This document shows positions 1-5,972 of a stretch of 12,049 nt of DNA, one piece after another. Within the stretch, counting starts at the first letter, position 1. Every line of letters begins with the position of its first letter. Source of the DNA: an uncultured beta proteobacterium (GTDB lineage: Bacteria; Pseudomonadota; Gammaproteobacteria; Burkholderiales; Burkholderiaceae_B); assembly GCA_903924715.1 (NCBI GenBank), contig CAIYCP010000309.1, positions 1 to 12,049 of the forward strand. Direction: 5' to 3'. The notes beneath the pieces are model-generated. The model had not been told where the DNA came from. It searched no databases and worked only from the letters and a program-made list of their open reading frames with translations. The position numbers and the translations under genes were made by a program.

Positions 1-1
1 C

Positions 2-178
2 ATCGAAGTGAAACGCTCGATGACACCAAGCCCAGAAAAAGGTATTAGCGCCGCTTGTGACGACCTAGAGATTGAGCAACGCTACGTGGTTTACCCGGGC
101 AACGAGGTCATACCGCTGCGCCATGGTGCACAGGCGATTAGCTTGCACGACTTAGCTGAAAAACTACGCGCTCATTAA
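2..178 (+). CDS. C-terminal fragment of a predicted AAA-family ATPase (AAA_14/DUF4143-like)
   Basis: An open frame enters from the left edge and stops at TAA 176-178, giving 58 residues, so the start and the nucleotide-binding domain lie outside the window. Readable elements are a beginning of the form IEVKRS, a middle stretch KGISAACDDL, then RYVVYPG and a hydrophilic end AISLHDLAEKL. This resembles the C-terminal nuclease-like tail of the predicted AAA+ ATPases with a DUF4143 domain, where a (E)xK motif precedes a conserved 'KG...A..D' and 'VYPG' stretch. That family is widespread and functionally poorly defined, often discussed as toxin-antitoxin-like or DNA-related ATPases. The family call rests on recalled similarity of a short tail only. 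The gene converges on the SDR gene that ends at 345. Confidence 0.6.
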   Translation: MEVKRSMTPSPEKGISAACDDLEIEQRYVVYPGNEVIPLRHGAQAISLHDLAEKLRAH

Positions 179-344
179 CCAAAACGCTCAAGTGCCGCGG
201 GTCTACAGCGCTTGAGTCGAGCCAGTGGCACTGAAGCACCCACGAACGCGCCATGTGAGGTACGTCAAAGCACTGTCTAACTCGGATGCTCGCAGCGCTT
301 AGTTCAAAGCACCTTCTGGATACAGGGTGCTCGTGACGCTGCCC
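179..344. other. Convergent intergenic gap with weak inverted repeats
   Basis: The 166-bp gap lies between the stop of the ATPase fragment and the stop of the minus-strand SDR gene. I see no gene in it. Weak dyads are present: ctcaag at 187-192 with cttgag at 211-216, and agcacc at 308-313 with ggtgct at 326-331. The second lies just after the SDR stop and on the minus strand is followed by only three T's, so it is at best a poor terminator. Confidence 0.4.
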
Positions 345-1124
345 TCAAAGCGTTCCGGGATAAATACCACCATCGAGCAATAAGTTTTGCCCCGTCATAA
401 ACCCAGCACCCGCGCTACACAAAAACGCACAGGCTTGGCCAAATTCAGCGGGTGTACCAAACCGGCCGGCAGGCACAGCGGCTTGGCGCAGTGCCATAAA
501 GTCATCGAGATTTTTGCCGCTATCGCGCGCTAATTTTTCGGTAGTTTGTAACAGGCGATCGGTGGCAAACGGGCCGGGCAACAAGTTGTTGATCGTCACA
601 TTATGTTTGATCGTTTGACGCGACAGCCCCCCAATAAACCCGGTTAAGCCGGCACGTGCGCCGTTCGATAAGCCAAGATGCTCAATCGGATGTTTGACCG
701 ACATCGAGGTGATATTGACGATACGACCAAATTTGCGCGCAATCATTTTATCGACGGTCGCACGAATCAATTCGATCGGCGTAATCATGTTGGCATCCAC
801 CGCTGCGAGCCAGTCTTCACGACTCCACTCCCGAAAATTACCTGGCTTGGGTCCACCCGCGTTGGTAATCAAGATATCTGGATCCGGGCACACGGCCAAC
901 ACCTTCGCACGCCCTTCAGGCAAGGTGATGTCTGTCGCAATCGTCGTGACCTTCACGCCCGTTTCAGCGCGAATGCTCTGCGCCGCCGCTTCAAGCGCCT
1001 CTTGACCGCGCGCGAGCATCACCAGATCGACACCCTCGCGTGCCAACTGTTGCGCACAGGCCAAGCCCAGGCCCTTGCTCGAGGCACAAACAATGGCCGT
1101 GCGGCCGCGAATTCCTAAGTCCAT
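345..1124 (-). CDS. Atypical short-chain dehydrogenase/reductase (BKR-like SDR)
   Basis: The 259-residue protein has the classical SDR length and Rossmann order. The cofactor-binding turn is CASSKGLG (residues 13-20) instead of the usual TGxxxGxG; the NAG motif is at 88-90 followed by GGPKPG; the catalytic-type serine is S140; a PGP turn sits near 183-185; and the end carries G(Q)NLLLDGG. At the position of the catalytic YxxxK the protein reads S153-N-G-A-R157, so both Tyr and Lys are replaced. From recall this matches the BKR-like SDR subgroup (cd05344), known for imperfect NAD and catalytic motifs. The substrate is unknown, and a FabG-like role should not be assumed. The ATG start is supported by a strong GGAGA-type ribosome binding site just upstream. 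It is divergent from the racemase-like gene. Confidence 0.88.
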   Translation of the reverse strand: MDLGIRGRTAIVCASSKGLGLACAQQLAREGVDLVMLARGQEALEAAAQSIRAETGVKVTTIATDITLPEGRAKVLAVCPDPDILITNAGGPKPGNFREWSREDWLAAVDANMITPIELIRATVDKMIARKFGRIVNITSMSVKHPIEHLGLSNGARAGLTGFIGGLSRQTIKHNVTINNLLPGPFATDRLLQTTEKLARDSGKNLDDFMALRQAAVPAGRFGTPAEFGQACAFLCSAGAGFMTGQNLLLDGGIYPGTL

Positions 1125-1229
1125 GATGTCTCCTCAATATTTTCTATCAGCCAAGCATAGCAACAAGTCGACCTACGCACATCTGTTAAATTGATTTGCA
1201 CCGACCGAATGCGCTAAAGGACTCTTGCC
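1125..1229. promoter_or_regulatory. Divergent intergenic region between the SDR and racemase genes
   Basis: These 105 bases must hold the 5' signals of both divergent genes. The SDR side has GAGGAGA close to its start; the racemase side has AAAGGA at 1216-1221, eight bases before the ATG. An AT-rich patch with the small dyad AAAT-TG-ATTT lies near 1188-1197. I could not find a convincing -35/-10 pair on either strand. Confidence 0.45.
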
Positions 1230-1904
1230 ATGGATCGCACCATCTTCATCATCAACCCCAATTCAACGCAAGCCGTCACGGATGCGTTTGACGCGGGCTT
1301 GGCCTCACTACGCGTAGAAGGTGGGCCCAAACTACGCAGCCTGACGCTGACTGAGGGCCCCCCCGGCATTCAGTGCCAACTTGATGTTGAAAACGTCACG
1401 CTGCCCTTAGTCAAGCTCGTGCGCAAACTCGATGCTGAGCATGGTGATGCTGCCGCCGGCTATGTGATTGCCTGTTTTAGCGACCCTGGCCTGCACGCCG
1501 TACGCGAAGCCACCTCAAAACCCGTCTTGGGGGTGATGGAAAGCGCCATGTTCACGGCCATGACGCGAGGCCACAAGGTGGGCGTCATCGCGATCTTGCA
1601 ACAGTCGATTGCACGACATCTGCGCGCTTTTGGTGCCATGGGGATTCTAGACCGCGTAGCCGGTGAGCTACCCCTGGGGATGCAAGTCGTTGAACTGTCG
1701 GACTCGGCCCGCACACGCGCGGGGCTCTTGGCCGTTGGTACACGGCTGCGAGATGAGAAGCAGGCCAACGTTGTGGTGTTAGGCTGCGCGGGCATGGCCG
1801 AACATCGCGGCTGGCTTGAGCAACAACTTGGGATTCCGGTCATCGAGCCCGCACAGGCGGGTGCTTCAATGGCGCTGGGGCGGGTGCTGCTTGGGGCGGG
1901 TTAA
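1230..1904 (+). CDS. Aspartate/glutamate/hydantoin racemase family protein
   Basis: The 224-residue protein fits the cofactor-independent Asp/Glu racemase superfamily (HyuE/maleate isomerase relatives), in which two cysteines at the interface of two similar domains act as the proton-transferring pair. Visible signatures are INPNST at residues 8-13, ACFSDPG at 81-87 with candidate catalytic C82, a GVMES turn near 101-105, and VVLGCAGM at 182-189 with the second candidate C186. The INPNST start is typical of hydantoin-racemase-like members. There is no signal peptide, so it should be cytoplasmic. The exact reaction cannot be read: hydantoin or allantoin racemase, amino-acid racemase, or arylmalonate decarboxylase-like activity are all possible, though the presence of both cysteines favours racemase/isomerase. 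The ATG is supported by AAAGGA eight bases upstream. It ends about 18 bases before a terminator hairpin. Confidence 0.88.
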   Translation: MDRTIFIINPNSTQAVTDAFDAGLASLRVEGGPKLRSLTLTEGPPGIQCQLDVENVTLPLVKLVRKLDAEHGDAAAGYVIACFSDPGLHAVREATSKPVLGVMESAMFTAMTRGHKVGVIAILQQSIARHLRAFGAMGILDRVAGELPLGMQVVELSDSARTRAGLLAVGTRLRDEKQANVVVLGCAGMAEHRGWLEQQLGIPVIEPAQAGASMALGRVLLGAG

Positions 1905-1921
1905 ATCAAACCTCGCGCAGG

Positions 1922-1966
1922 GTTCAAGCATAAAAAAAAGCTGCTCACGCAGCTTTTTTCTTGAAC
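1922..1966. terminator. Two-way intrinsic terminator between racemase and ssb
   Basis: The core stem is six A's plus GCTGC (1934-1944) pairing with GCAGC plus six T's (1949-1959) around the loop TCAC (1945-1948). On the minus strand the stem runs into eight T's, which suits ssb; on the plus strand it has six T's, which suits the racemase gene. A second outer arm pair, GTTCAAG (1922-1928) and CTTGAAC (1960-1966), brackets the core so the whole can fold as one long hairpin with a five-base bulge. Confidence 0.85.
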
Positions 1967-1980
1967 ACGTTTGAGACCTA

Positions 1981-2463
1981 TCAAAACGGAATGTCGTCAT
2001 CCATATCGGCCAGATTCGCACCGCCAGCCACCGGTGCCGCTGGGCGCTGGGCCGCTTGCGACCGTGCTGCAGGACGTGGTGCCCCTGAACCACCTTCAGC
2101 ACCTGGCGCACCGCCACCATCACCACCATCACGCCCACCTAGCAATTGCATGTTGTCGGCAACCACTTCAGTCGTGTACTGATCGACACCTTCTTTGTTT
2201 TGCCATTTACGCGTCTTGATGCGGCCTTCAACATAAACGGGGCGACCTTTACGCAGGTATTCACCTGCGATTTCAGCTAAGCGGTTGTAAAACACCACGC
2301 GATGCCATTCGGTTTCTTCGCGGCGCTCGCCCGAGGTTTTGTCTTTCCAGCTGCTTGTGGTCGCAATCGACACATTACATACGGCCGCGCCGTCTGGGCT
2401 GTAACGCACTTCGGGGTCGCGTCCAAGATTACCCATCAAAATTACTTTATTGACCGAGGCCAT
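1981..2463 (-). CDS. ssb: Single-stranded DNA-binding protein SSB
   Basis: SSB coats single-stranded DNA during replication, recombination and repair, usually as a tetramer, and recruits partner enzymes through its C-terminal tip. The 160-residue protein has an N-terminal OB fold beginning ASVNKVILMGNLGRDPEVRY, with aromatic residues W39, W53 and W87 matching the DNA-stacking tryptophans of E. coli SSB. A Gly/Ala/Pro-rich flexible linker fills roughly residues 109-150, and the tail ends in the acidic DMDDDIPF. The frame is open for 17 codons upstream, but the start chosen is the ATG at 2463 because AAGGAG lies six to seven bases before it and homologues begin at this Met. A GATAAT box on the minus strand (2523-2528) could be a -10 element, without a good -35. 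It is transcribed towards the two-way terminator. Confidence 0.97.
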   Translation of the reverse strand: MASVNKVILMGNLGRDPEVRYSPDGAAVCNVSIATTSSWKDKTSGERREETEWHRVVFYNRLAEIAGEYLRKGRPVYVEGRIKTRKWQNKEGVDQYTTEVVADNMQLLGGRDGGDGGGAPGAEGGSGAPRPAARSQAAQRPAAPVAGGANLADMDDDIPF

Positions 2464-2717
2464 GCCGAGCTCCTTAAAAACTGATTCAACGATACCCTCA
2501 CGGGCTCGCACCAAACGTTATGATTATCCAAGCGGCCTGCCAGTGCTAGGCGCAAAACTACGCTAAGCGACAGTTTACGGCAGGTTTTAGCCTAAAAACC
2601 GCCCGCAATAGCGCCCTCGCATCATCAGACCCTATCCAGCCTCGCAAATGCACCCCGCACGCCCAGACGGGGTATATTATTTATACGGATTTTGTACCCA
2701 ACCGAACGGACAGACCT
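2464..2717. promoter_or_regulatory. Divergent intergenic region between ssb and the tauD-like gene
   Basis: The 254-bp gap holds promoters for two divergent genes. On the dioxygenase side an AT-rich block at 2672-2686 contains TATATT and TATTAT, good -10 candidates, and forms the dyad GTATA-TTATT-TATAC. No strong -35 was seen. On the ssb side are the dyad CCTGCC (2536-2541)/GGCAGG (2579-2584) and a small hairpin GGTTTT (2583-2588)/AAAACC (2595-2600). No small gene with a convincing ribosome binding site was seen in the gap. Confidence 0.45.
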
Positions 2718-3596
2718 ATGATTCAAGCGACCCCTAGCGGACAAGGCCTTGGTGCACGTGTCGATAACATCGACCTTTCGCAGCCATTGTCTGAAGAACA
2801 ATATAAAACCATTGAAGGCCTGTTGGGCAAATATGGTGTGTTGTGGTTTTCAAAACAAACCCTGACCTCGGCACAACTCAGCCGCTTTAGCAGCACGTTT
2901 GGCACGCTTGAGGTCAACGTCGCCAATATGTATCAAGACCCCGGCCTCCCTGAAGTGATGATTTTGTCGAATAAAAAGGTTGACGGCAAACCGCTGGGTT
3001 TAGCCGATGCTGGCCAAGACTGGCACACCGATATGTCTTACAGCAAAATGATCGCGTTCACCAACGTGCTGTATGGCATCGAAATTCCGCATCGCGATGG
3101 TAAACCGCTAGGCAACACTGAGTTCTCAAACATGCGTGCGGCCTACGAGGAGTTGCCAAATGATTTGAAAACCAAACTTGACGGCATGACCGTGCTGCAC
3201 GACTTTAATAAGTTTTGGGAAAACATGCGTAAGCAGCCTGGCTGCACCCGCCCACCGCTTACTGAAGCACAGTTAAAAGCCAAGCCCCCTGTCTCGCATC
3301 CAATCTTTTTAACCCACCCCATCACGGGCAACAAAATTTTGTACGCAAACCCCGGCTATGCCATGCGTATTAACGAGTTACCCGAAAAAGAAAGCGACGA
3401 GATTCTGAACTTCTTGTTTGAACATCAGTTGCAACCCCAGTTTCGCTATCGTCACCTCTGGACCGTCGGCGACGTATTGATGTGGGACAACATGGGAACG
3501 ATTCACAACGCGGTGGCCGACTATGCCCCTGATGAATATCGGTTTATTAAGCGTTGCCAAGTGATGGCGGATCGATATTTTCCGCGCGCAGCGTAA
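2718..3596 (+). CDS. TauD/TfdA-family Fe(II)/2-oxoglutarate-dependent dioxygenase
   Basis: Members of this family hydroxylate a substrate at the expense of 2-oxoglutarate and O2, commonly releasing sulfite from taurine or sulfonates, or opening ether bonds in 2,4-D-like compounds. The 292-residue protein has the family length and the iron triad H103-x-D105 (in WHTDMSY) with distal H263 (in WDNMGTIH). R275 in DEYR is well placed to bind the 2-oxoglutarate carboxylate, with R279 four residues later as in TauD. T134 in LGNTEF fits the TauD cofactor-contact threonine. The N-terminal part (LGARVDNIDLSQPL) is the usual family opening. It is cytoplasmic with no signal peptide. The substrate cannot be assigned, and no sulfonate ABC transporter genes are near. 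The start ATG has only a weak GGACAG element. A strong terminator follows the stop. Confidence 0.92.
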   Translation: MIQATPSGQGLGARVDNIDLSQPLSEEQYKTIEGLLGKYGVLWFSKQTLTSAQLSRFSSTFGTLEVNVANMYQDPGLPEVMILSNKKVDGKPLGLADAGQDWHTDMSYSKMIAFTNVLYGIEIPHRDGKPLGNTEFSNMRAAYEELPNDLKTKLDGMTVLHDFNKFWENMRKQPGCTRPPLTEAQLKAKPPVSHPIFLTHPITGNKILYANPGYAMRINELPEKESDEILNFLFEHQLQPQFRYRHLWTVGDVLMWDNMGTIHNAVADYAPDEYRFIKRCQVMADRYFPRAA

Positions 3597-3611
3597 ACAC
3601 CCCTTGTGACG

Positions 3612-3643
3612 AAATGAGTGCCTTGCAGGGCACTCATTTTTTT
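3612..3643 (+). terminator. Intrinsic terminator after the dioxygenase gene
   Basis: An 11-bp perfect stem, AAATGAGTGCC (3612-3622) with GGCACTCATTT (3629-3639), encloses a six-base loop, and a run of seven T's covers 3637-3643. It begins 16 bases after the dioxygenase stop and ends 24 bases before the tctC start codon, so it stands directly in the leader of the next gene. Confidence 0.9.
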
Positions 3644-3667
3644 GCACCCACCCCGTCCTGGATTGCC

Positions 3668-4645
3668 ATGAAAAAAACTGCTTCTGCTCTTTTGCTCTGT
3701 CTGCTCTCTGCTATTCACGGATGGACGACGGCGCAAACCACGTCCTACCCCAACCAGACGATTAAAGTCTTGATTGGCTTTGCAGCAGGCGGGCCCGCAG
3801 ATGTCATTGGTCGGATTGTGTCTCAACACATGAGCGGCACCCTGGGGCAATCGATGGTGGTTGAAAACCGCACCGGTGCGAATTCATTAATTGCCACCAA
3901 AGAGGTCGCAAAAGCCAATCCCGATGGTTACACGCTTTTGTTTGCGTCGCTTTCACATAACGTCAATCGCGTGCTGCTTAAAGAAAAGGCCGAATACGAT
4001 CCACTGAATAATTTTGCACCGATTTCTTTGGGCGCGGTATTGCCGTTGGTGGTGGTGACGGCACCAGATTCACCCTACAACAGCGTGGCAGACCTAGTGG
4101 CTGCCGCCAAAAAAACGCCTGACAGCATCAGCTACGGCTCGGCCGGTAATGGCGGCTCGGCACACTTGGCCGGCGCGTTAACCGCAACTGTTGCGGGCGT
4201 GAAGATGTTGCATGTGCCGTTTCGCGGCAATGCTCCCGCGTTAACCGAAGTGATGGCAGGTCGCGTGTCCTTTATGTTTTATCCCATGATTGGCATTGCC
4301 AACATGGTGGCAGACAAGCGCTTAAAAATCTTGGCCGTTGGAACCAGCCAACCCATGCCCGAGTTTCCAGGTGTGCCCACGATGGATGCGTCAGGCTACA
4401 AAGATTTTGAACAAACCGCGCCCTGGGTCGGCCTGCTGGCACCCGCGGGCACGCCCGAGGCCATCGTCAACAAACTGAATGCCGCCATGAACGTGGCCCT
4501 TAAACAACCCGAGGTTGTTAAGCGCATGAAAGACCTGGGCGCCACCCCAAGCGGCACCTCGCCAGCAGAATTTAGAGCGTTTTTAACCCAGGATCTAGAG
4601 CGCTGGGCCAAGGTGGTAGAGGCCTCAGGCATCAAGGCGGATTAA
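3668..4645 (+). CDS. Bug/TctC-family tripartite tricarboxylate transporter substrate-binding protein
   Basis: This is a periplasmic solute-binding receptor of the kind greatly expanded in Bordetella and relatives. Such proteins deliver carboxylates, amides or other small molecules to TctAB membrane partners, and often occur as orphans. The 325-residue precursor begins MKK, then a hydrophobic signal segment (about residues 5-18) and a likely signal peptidase I site after TTA at residue 22. Family landmarks in order are YPNQTIKVLIGFAAGG (27-42) with an Asp at 45, the ENRTGA stretch (66-71), NPDGYTL (84-90), SYGSAGNGGSAHL (155-167) and HVPFRGNAPALT (182-193). No TctA or TctB gene lies in the window. 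The frame stays open upstream into the dioxygenase gene, but this ATG is preferred because it is followed by a proper signal peptide. The ligand is unknown; adjacency suggests it may be related to the dioxygenase substrate. Confidence 0.92.
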   Translation: MKKTASALLLCLLSAIHGWTTAQTTSYPNQTIKVLIGFAAGGPADVIGRIVSQHMSGTLGQSMVVENRTGANSLIATKEVAKANPDGYTLLFASLSHNVNRVLLKEKAEYDPLNNFAPISLGAVLPLVVVTAPDSPYNSVADLVAAAKKTPDSISYGSAGNGGSAHLAGALTATVAGVKMLHVPFRGNAPALTEVMAGRVSFMFYPMIGIANMVADKRLKILAVGTSQPMPEFPGVPTMDASGYKDFEQTAPWVGLLAPAGTPEAIVNKLNAAMNVALKQPEVVKRMKDLGATPSGTSPAEFRAFLTQDLERWAKVVEASGIKAD

Positions 4646-4687
4646 GCCTTTGGACGCTTGTTTTTAGTGTTTGGCGGTTAAAGGCTT
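4644..4687. repeat. Inverted repeat at the convergent tctC/MFS ends
   Basis: AAGCCTTT (4644-4651) is the exact reverse complement of AAAGGCTT (4680-4687). The first copy overlaps the tctC stop codon and the second lies inside the last codons of the MFS gene. The spacer of 28 bases and lack of an adjoining T-run make this a weak terminator candidate, but no better one is visible in the 18-bp gap between these converging genes. Confidence 0.35.
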
Positions 4688-5854
4688 CAGGCCCCAGGTC
4701 ACAAATAGCCAAAGCGCCGACAAAGCGCAGGCCGCCCAAAATACGGCACTTGACCCGCCTCGCGCGACCAAGGTACCGCCCAAGGCGCCGCCCAAAAACA
4801 AACCAGCGGCCTGGGCCGTGTTGTAAAAACCAAGCGCCAAACCTTTCAGTTCGGGCGGGGCCACGCGCGAAACTAACGACGGTTGCAGGGCCTCGAGCAC
4901 GTTAAACATGACAAAAAAAGCGGTCAACCCGGCGGCCAACCAATAAAACTCGCGGCTCGCCCAAGGCAAAAACGCGCAAACCAGTACTAAACCCAGCACA
5001 GCAAACCGCAACATTGCACGATGGGCACGGTGTTTTTCTGCGATAAAAATGGCAGGCACCATAAAAATAAACGAACCAAAAATCACCGGTAAATAAACTT
5101 TCCAGAGCTCGGCCGAACTTAACCCACCCAGCTTAATAAACAGTGGTGGCACCACCACAAACATCGCCACCTGGATCAGATGCAAACAAAACACGCCAAA
5201 ATTCAGGCGCAATAAATCGATGTGAGTAAGCACTTCCATTGGCTTAGAGAGTTTCTCTACCTTAGCCGGACGTGGCACGACAGGCACCACAAAGCGCGCA
5301 ACGGCCAGACACACCACCCCTAGTAAAGCAATACTCCAGAACAAGCCGGGTAAGCCACCCACCCCCACAATCAGCGGTGCCAGCACCAGTGCCAAACCAA
5401 AAGAAAGGCCAATCGAGGCCCCCACCATGGCCATCGCACGGGTGCGTACCTCGGGTCGCGTGGCATCGGCCAACCAGGCGGTGACGGCTGCCGAAATCGC
5501 GCCTGAGCCTTGAATCGCCCGCCCGATCGTGATCCAGAAAATGTCCTGAGACAGGGCGCAGACCACACTGCCCAGTACAAACAGAAATAAACCTGCCAGG
5601 ACGACGGGACGCCGGCCCCAGCGATCTGAAGCCAGGCCAAACGGGATTTGCATACAGGCTTGGGTCAGACCATACATGCCCAAGGCCAGACCGACCCGGG
5701 CCGGATCATCCCCACCGGGAATCCCAAGTGCGGCCACCGAAAACACCGGCAAGAGCAAAAACAACCCAAGCATCCGTGCTGCAAACAGACCCGCAAGCGC
5801 AAAACTGGCGCGACGCTCGGTAGGGGTTAATGACAACGACGGAGTGGCAGACAT
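4664..5854 (-). CDS. MFS transporter, drug-efflux-like (YajR-type)
   Basis: The 396-residue protein is an inner-membrane major facilitator with about twelve hydrophobic segments in two halves, split by a polar loop around residues 192-215 (PVVPRPAKVEKLSKP). The family's motif A, GLASDRWGRR (73-82), sits between helices 2 and 3, and the GRAIQGSGAISA region (111-122) matches the helix 4 motif common in proton-coupled drug/H+ antiporters. The overall pattern resembles the YajR branch, but without YajR's extra C-terminal cytoplasmic domain. The substrate is unknown. ATG at 5854 is preferred to the in-frame TTG one codon upstream; AAGAG lies about six bases before it. It is divergent from uvrA, and in Burkholderiales I recall an MFS gene of this kind sitting between ssb and uvrA. 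Confidence 0.9.
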   Translation of the reverse strand: MSATPSLSLTPTERRASFALAGLFAARMLGLFLLLPVFSVAALGIPGGDDPARVGLALGMYGLTQACMQIPFGLASDRWGRRPVVLAGLFLFVLGSVVCALSQDIFWITIGRAIQGSGAISAAVTAWLADATRPEVRTRAMAMVGASIGLSFGLALVLAPLIVGVGGLPGLFWSIALLGVVCLAVARFVVPVVPRPAKVEKLSKPMEVLTHIDLLRLNFGVFCLHLIQVAMFVVVPPLFIKLGGLSSAELWKVYLPVIFGSFIFMVPAIFIAEKHRAHRAMLRFAVLGLVLVCAFLPWASREFYWLAAGLTAFFVMFNVLEALQPSLVSRVAPPELKGLALGFYNTAQAAGLFLGGALGGTLVARGGSSAVFWAACALSALWLFVTWGLKPLTAKH

Positions 5855-5972
5855 CAAACTCTTGCTTCAAAGTGGTGAGCGGGTACGCGATAGTCACGTC
5901 AGGGCGTTATAGTACCAAGTTGCCTTGCGCAAACGCAGCGGCAACTGAAATACACAACACAACACAGGCCAC
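5855..5972. promoter_or_regulatory. Divergent promoter region of the MFS gene and uvrA, with a dyad
   Basis: On the plus strand TATAGT (5908-5913) matches five of six -10 bases about 60 bp before uvrA. On the minus strand the overlapping TATAAC (5911-5906) matches five of six -10 bases about 50 bp before the MFS gene. Good -35 boxes are lacking on both strands. An imperfect hairpin at 5918-5946 pairs AGTTGCC with GGCAACT and TGCG with CGCA around a CAAA loop. uvrA has only a weak CAGG ribosome binding site. No clear LexA box (CTGT-N8-ACAG) was seen. Confidence 0.4.

Noticed and set aside
1461..1843. Long open frames opposite the racemase, uvrA and aroB genes
   Set aside because: They lie wholly within well-supported genes on the other strand, lack ribosome binding sites and have no recognisable domains.
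2098..2140. Short CCACCATCA-type repeats and a His-rich plus-strand frame
   Set aside because: This is the reverse strand of the Gly/Asp-rich SSB linker codons, not a separate gene or repeat array.
2464..2514. N-terminal extension of SSB by 17 residues
   Set aside because: The extra residues have no SSB character, and AAGGAG sits just before the ATG at 2463, where homologues begin.
2558..2573. Possible LexA box before ssb (CTAC-N8-ACAG)
   Set aside because: Only one half matches CTGT-N8-ACAG; two of the conserved bases of the other half differ, which is within chance for this length.
3554..3667. Upstream TTG start for tctC, overlapping the dioxygenase gene
   Set aside because: It would place 38 non-signal residues, including sequence encoded by the terminator, ahead of a normal signal peptide starting at the ATG at 3668.
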